Positions 61,842 through 64,000 of a stretch of 64,000 nucleotides of DNA are shown piece by piece; the first letter of the stretch is position 1; each line of letters opens with the position of its first letter. The notes beneath the pieces are model-generated. The model saw nothing but the letters and a program-made list of their open reading frames with translations. It did no database searches and was not told the origin of the DNA. The stretch lies in the NCBI GenBank assembly GCA_019119225.1, contig DWXM01000088.1, positions 1 to 64,000 on the forward strand, given 5' to 3'. The DNA comes from Candidatus Nosocomiicoccus stercorigallinarum. Its GTDB lineage: Bacteria; Bacillota; Bacilli; Staphylococcales; Salinicoccaceae. The position numbers and the translations under genes were made by a program.

Positions 61842-62777
61842 ATGAATTGGACGAAGATATCGATATTTTCAAGTATTGAAAACGAGGATATTTTATCATT
61901 CTTTTTAACAGAAATATCTAATGGAATTTCTGTCGATTATTCAATAGAAATAATGAAAGATGGTATCGATGACTTTCATGAAAAATTTCGTTTAAATCCG
62001 GATGATTATCCTGAAACTGATATAAGAATTTCAGTTTATTACGATGAGACTGAAGACGTTGATAGTAAAGTTAAAGAAATTAATGAATTTTTAAACTCTA
62101 ACGATGAATTAATGAATCGCGATAGTATTGAGGTTAAAATTGACACAGTTGAAGAAAGCGACTGGGAAAACGAATGGAAAAAGTATTTCCATAGTTTTAG
62201 AGTGTCAGATCAATTTGTCATTGTTCCTTCATGGGAAATAGAAGGCTATGAGTTCAACGATTCTGACAAGGTAATTCGCTTAGATCCAGGGATGGCGTTT
62301 GGTACTGGAGACCATCCGACGACTTCAATGTGTTTAAAGTTTATTGAACGAATTATTACACCAAAACAAAAGATTATAGATGTTGGAACAGGCTCTGGAA
62401 TTTTAACAATTGGCGCATATTTAATGGGTGCAAGAGATTTAACGGCTACTGATATCGACGCGTTGTCATTAAAAGTTGCGAAAGAAAATTTTGAATTAAA
62501 CGACACGAAAGATGTTGATTTAAGAAAAGCAGATTTATTAAAAAATGAAGATAATAACTATGACGTCGTAATTGCAAATATCCTTGCGCATGTAATTGAA
62601 GAAATGATTGATGATTCTTATAGAGTATTAAATAACGGTGGATATTTTATTGCGAGTGGTATAATAGTAGAGAAGAAGGATTCAATCATTAGTCAGCTTA
62701 AACACGCAGGTTTTAACGTATTAGAAGTATTAGAAGACGATGGCTGGGTCAGTATACTTTCTAAAAAGGATAATTAA
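61842..62777 (+). CDS. prmA: Ribosomal protein L11 methyltransferase
   Basis: PrmA methylates ribosomal protein L11. The 311-residue protein has an N-terminal substrate-recognition domain and the class I methyltransferase core with RLDPGMAFGTGDHPTT, IDVGTGSGILTIGA and the NILAHV motif. An AAAGGAG site precedes the ATG. It is co-transcribed with dnaJ and rsmE, the usual arrangement. Confidence 0.96.
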   Translation: MNWTKISIFSSIENEDILSFFLTEISNGISVDYSIEIMKDGIDDFHEKFRLNPDDYPETDIRISVYYDETEDVDSKVKEINEFLNSNDELMNRDSIEVKIDTVEESDWENEWKKYFHSFRVSDQFVIVPSWEIEGYEFNDSDKVIRLDPGMAFGTGDHPTTSMCLKFIERIITPKQKIIDVGTGSGILTIGAYLMGARDLTATDIDALSLKVAKENFELNDTKDVDLRKADLLKNEDNNYDVVIANILAHVIEEMIDDSYRVLNNGGYFIASGIIVEKKDSIISQLKHAGFNVLEVLEDDGWVSILSKKDN

Positions 62778-62778
62778 A

Positions 62779-63492
62779 ATGCAAAGATATTTTATAGATC
62801 AAGTACTACACATCAACGAAATATATAGCGATTTAAACATAGACACGCATCACATTTTTAATGTGATGCGTATGTCTGTTGGTGACAAAATAGAAATTGT
62901 CGATAAAGAGAAATATGTATTCATTGGATTAATCGATAATAAAGAACCGTTTACGTTAAAAGTTGTCGAACAGTTAAATACAAGTCAATCCAATGTTGAC
63001 GTTACTGTATTTACGCCATTTTTAAAAGGTGATAAGCTCGACTTTATGCTTCAAAAATGTACAGAACTTGGAGCAAGTCGTTTTATCTTTTATGATGGTC
63101 AGCGTTCGATTGTTAAACTTAATGATAAGAAAAAAGAAAAGCGTAAAACACGTTATGAAAAAATCGTAAAAGAAGCGAGCGAGCAATCTAAACGTACAGA
63201 GATTCCACCGATTATATTTGAAAATAGTTTGAAACAAATTGATTTTAAATTATATGACGCGGTATATATTGCTTACGAAAATCTTTCTGGAAATTTAAGT
63301 AAAAAGTTCATAGATTATTTACATACAGACAATCAAAAAATTGCGATTATATTTGGACCAGAAGGTGGACTCACTGAAGATGAAGTAAATTCACATAAAG
63401 AATTTACAACAGTTCAATTAGGCAGTAGAATATTACGTGCTGAGACAGCACCACTTTATATGCTTTCAATTATAGATAGTTTCTATAATTAA
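62779..63492 (+). CDS. rsmE: 16S rRNA (uracil-1498-N3)-methyltransferase RsmE
   Basis: RsmE methylates U1498 of 16S rRNA. The 237-residue SPOUT-fold protein has a PUA-like N-terminal domain (MQRYFIDQVLH, HIFNVMRMSVGDKIEI) and a C-terminal knot with IIFGPEGGLTEDE and LGSRILRAETAPLY. ATG 62779 follows an AAAGGA site that overlaps the end of prmA. Confidence 0.96.
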   Translation: MQRYFIDQVLHINEIYSDLNIDTHHIFNVMRMSVGDKIEIVDKEKYVFIGLIDNKEPFTLKVVEQLNTSQSNVDVTVFTPFLKGDKLDFMLQKCTELGASRFIFYDGQRSIVKLNDKKKEKRKTRYEKIVKEASEQSKRTEIPPIIFENSLKQIDFKLYDAVYIAYENLSGNLSKKFIDYLHTDNQKIAIIFGPEGGLTEDEVNSHKEFTTVQLGSRILRAETAPLYMLSIIDSFYN

Positions 63493-63565
63493 GTATAATT
63501 GAAGCTTAAAATTCAGTATGATAGACTTTACTGAAGATTATTTGTAAAAGAAAGATTTGATATAG

Positions 63566-64000
63566 ATGGAAAAAACAGTTGCTTTTTCTACCCTTGGGTG
63601 TAAAGTAAATCATTATGAAACTGAAGCAATGTGGCAAATTTTTAAAGATGCCGGCTATTCACGTGTTGACTTTGAAGATAATGCAGATGTCTTTGTTGTC
63701 AACACATGTACAGTTACAAATACTGGTGACAAAAAATCAAGACAAGTGATTAGACGTGCAATTCGTCAAAATCCAGACGCTGTCATTGCAGTCTCAGGGT
63801 GCTATGCACAAACTGCACCAAAAGAAATCGAAGCGATTCCTGGAGTAGACGTAATTATCGGAACAGAAAATAGAGATAAGTTAATCGACTATGTTGAACA
63901 ATACCATGAAGAAAGACAACCGATTAACCAAGTTCAAAACATTATGAAAAAACGTACGTTTGAAGAAATGGATGTACCGTATTTCACAGACCGAACACGT
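63566..64000 (+). CDS. mtaB: tRNA methylthiotransferase MtaB, N-terminal part
   Basis: The first 145 residues of MtaB (YqeV), which turns t6A37 of tRNA into ms2t6A; the gene runs off the right edge. The UPF0004 domain is visible with its three cluster cysteines in STLGCKVN, VNTCTVTN and VSGCYAQ. The radical SAM motif lies beyond the window. ATG 63566 is the only start consistent with the family; its ribosome-binding site is weak. Confidence 0.93.
   Translation, partial: MEKTVAFSTLGCKVNHYETEAMWQIFKDAGYSRVDFEDNADVFVVNTCTVTNTGDKKSRQVIRRAIRQNPDAVIAVSGCYAQTAPKEIEAIPGVDVIIGTENRDKLIDYVEQYHEERQPINQVQNIMKKRTFEEMDVPYFTDRTR

Overview
The window is 64 kb of an AT-rich Firmicutes chromosome with strong Shine-Dalgarno sites, many TTG/GTG starts and tightly packed operons. 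Gene order (mreCD-rplU-prp-rpmA-obgE-ruvAB-queA-tgt-yajC-secDF-recJ-apt-rel-dtd-lytH-hisS-aspS ... rarA-cymR-yrvO-mnmA-recD2-alaS ... comE-holA-rpsT-lepA-hemW-hrcA-grpE-dnaK-dnaJ-prmA-rsmE-mtaB) and protein similarity (Apt, LepA, RsfS) point to the family Staphylococcaceae. The sporulation genes that sit in this neighbourhood in Bacillus (spo0B, gpr, spoIIP) are absent. The insertions and losses relative to Staphylococcus suggest a sister genus such as Nosocomiicoccus or Jeotgalicoccus; the genus is an inference.

Layout. 1-3.3 kb: end of a CadA-type metal ATPase, a GNAT acetyltransferase, dfrA, a membrane protein, a candidate orphan small RNA and a lipoprotein. 3.4-11.3 kb: cell shape (mreCD), ribosomal proteins L21/L27 with the L27-processing protease Prp, obgE, Holliday-junction genes ruvAB, queuosine genes queA/tgt and yajC. 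11.3-19.9 kb: secDF, recJ, apt, rel, dtd and a LytH-type amidase. 20-23.2 kb: hisS-aspS behind a histidine T-box.

23.2-27.1 kb is the main accessory stretch. A three-gene ba3-type oxidase operon (minus strand) is divergent from an Fnr-type regulator that carries a C-terminal iron-sulphur cysteine motif. An identical 14-bp FNR-like palindrome lies in front of each unit. Next come a 6S RNA gene and a short lysine-rich reading frame. 27-34.7 kb: rarA, cymR, then a UbiB-like kinase, a 32-residue membrane peptide and a luciferase-like oxidoreductase inserted before yrvO-mnmA, then a TPR protein. 34.7-42.9 kb: recD2, an alanine T-box with alaS, ireB-ruvX-yrzB, mltG and yrrM. 42.9-52.6 kb: greA, mtnN, a 33-residue membrane peptide, the yqeG-yqeH-aroE-yhbY-nadD-yqeK-rsfS-yqeM cluster (ribosome assembly, NAD and shikimate synthesis) and the competence operon comEA-EB-EC with antisense yqzM. 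52.7-64 kb: holA, rpsT, lepA, hemW, the CIRCE-controlled hrcA-grpE-dnaK-dnaJ heat-shock cluster, prmA, rsmE and the start of mtaB.

Most of the window is conserved housekeeping DNA. I saw no prophage, insertion sequence, CRISPR array, tRNA or rRNA gene. The items most worth a second look are the Fnr/oxidase divergon, the orphan small RNA near 2.4-2.5 kb and the short membrane or basic peptides.
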